A stretch of DNA of 34,897 bases from an uncultured Planctomycetaceae bacterium. GTDB lineage: Bacteria > Planctomycetota > Planctomycetia > Planctomycetales > Planctomycetaceae. The stretch lies in NCBI GenBank assembly GCA_903871805.1, contig CAIQIE010000259.1:1-34897 (forward strand), written 5' to 3'. The number at the start of each line of letters is the position of its first letter. Position 1 is the first letter of the stretch. Under the pieces are notes generated by a model. It made no database searches, was not told the DNA's origin, and saw nothing but the letters and a program-made list of their open reading frames with translations. The translations under genes and the position numbers were made by a program. This document shows, piece by piece, positions 34,558-34,897 of this stretch.

Positions 34558-34752
34558 TTACGGGCGAGCGGCCAGCGTCCGGAAGCGGAGTTTTTCGCCG
34601 TGGGGGCTTTCCGGGGCATCGGCATCCGGCGATGAGCACGTGCTGCACTTGCGTGGGGCACCAGTCATTTCGCCGTCAATCTCTTTTCCGCAGCACTGGC
34701 AGATAAATCCACGTTGAACGAAGACGGAGATCCGCATTACGAGATCACCCAT
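34558..34752 (-). CDS. Small zinc-ribbon-like protein
   Basis: 64 residues from ATG 34752, which has AGGA eight bases upstream; ATGs at 34737 and 34836 are in-frame alternatives, and the latter would add about 28 residues. Two cysteine pairs, Cys18/Cys21 in ICQCCGKEIDG and Cys36/Cys39 in KCSTCS, are 14 residues apart, the pattern of a zinc ribbon. Cys20 is an extra cysteine. The tail is Pro/Asp-rich, then basic (EKLRFRTLAARP). No signal peptide. Zinc ribbons bind nucleic acid or proteins; I cannot name a family. It lies 443 bp upstream of the dimethylformamidase-like gene on the same strand; any link is unproven. The coordinate and existence are moderately supported by the ribosome-binding site and cysteine spacing. 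Confidence 0.5.
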   Translation of the reverse strand: MGDLVMRISVFVQRGFICQCCGKEIDGEMTGAPRKCSTCSSPDADAPESPHGEKLRFRTLAARP

Positions 34753-34897
34753 GTGCGACATCCTGCTGGAGACGAGAATAGAAAGTGCAGCGTCGAGCAT
34801 CGAGGGAACTGCGTACTTGAAGTTCTTGATCAGCATCGTGCCGTTTGTTTGCAAACGCCGCCAGCTATTTCATAGACAGATTCTGCGGCTCGGCGAC

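Noticed and set aside
34215..34661. 148-codon minus-strand frame near the end
   Set aside because: It overlaps the better-supported zinc-ribbon frame, is Arg/Ser-rich and has no ribosome-binding site.

Overview
The window looks like a moderately GC-rich chromosome segment from a planctomycete (order Planctomycetales or a close relative; I do not assign a genus). The evidence is the family mix: the end of a DUF1585 protein followed by a DUF1552 protein, a Tat-exported DUF1501 protein, a Tat-exported Gfo/Idh/MocA oxidoreductase with a CQKP motif, paired DUF3467 proteins, a DUF1573 protein, a cytochrome c554-type fusion and the futalosine route to menaquinone. All calls come from reading the sequence and remembered family features; no database search was run.

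Layout. 1-3.0 kb: the 3' end of a DUF1585 protein, a DUF1552 protein, a repeat-bearing convergent spacer and a small four-helix membrane protein. 3.1-4.5 kb: an exported oxidoreductase, then a multi-hairpin repeat. 4.8-7.0 kb: two lipoproteins resembling the COG3014/LpoB pair linked elsewhere to activation of peptidoglycan synthases. 7.6-8.0 kb: a small TPR-like protein with a clear terminator. 8.4-15.5 kb: a plus-strand block with a WecA/MraY-type sugar-phosphate transferase, an O-antigen ligase-like protein with a soluble tail, a DUF1573 protein and a fusion of a degenerate phosphoesterase with a tetraheme cytochrome. 15.6-17.8 kb (minus): a TIM-barrel sugar isomerase and two DUF3467 proteins carrying three copies of that domain. 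18.3-20.7 kb (plus): thioredoxin and a 597-aa coiled-coil protein. 20.7-24.5 kb (minus): a DUF1501 protein and an alpha-glucan phosphorylase.

24.7-26.3 kb is the genome-plasticity region. It has a 33-aa very basic protein, a mariner-type MITE candidate next to that gene's stop codon, and a decayed MgtA-type P-type ATPase lying divergent to an intact NhaR-type LysR regulator (26.7-27.6 kb). 27.7-31.9 kb (minus) runs ThiF/MoeB-like enzyme, mqnP, mqnE and a monoheme c-type cytochrome, which joins menaquinone synthesis to a possible electron carrier. 31.9-32.5 kb is a spacer rich in short inverted repeats. 32.5-34.1 kb encodes a dimethylformamidase large-subunit-like protein, and a small zinc-ribbon protein lies near the end.

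I see no CRISPR array, tRNA, rRNA, intact transposase, phage gene or recognisable defence system. The most unusual items are the metal-site-degenerate phosphoesterase/tetraheme fusion, the LpoB/COG3014-like pair, the three DUF3467 domains, the 33-aa basic protein with its adjoining MITE, and the eroded MgtA gene beside an intact regulator.
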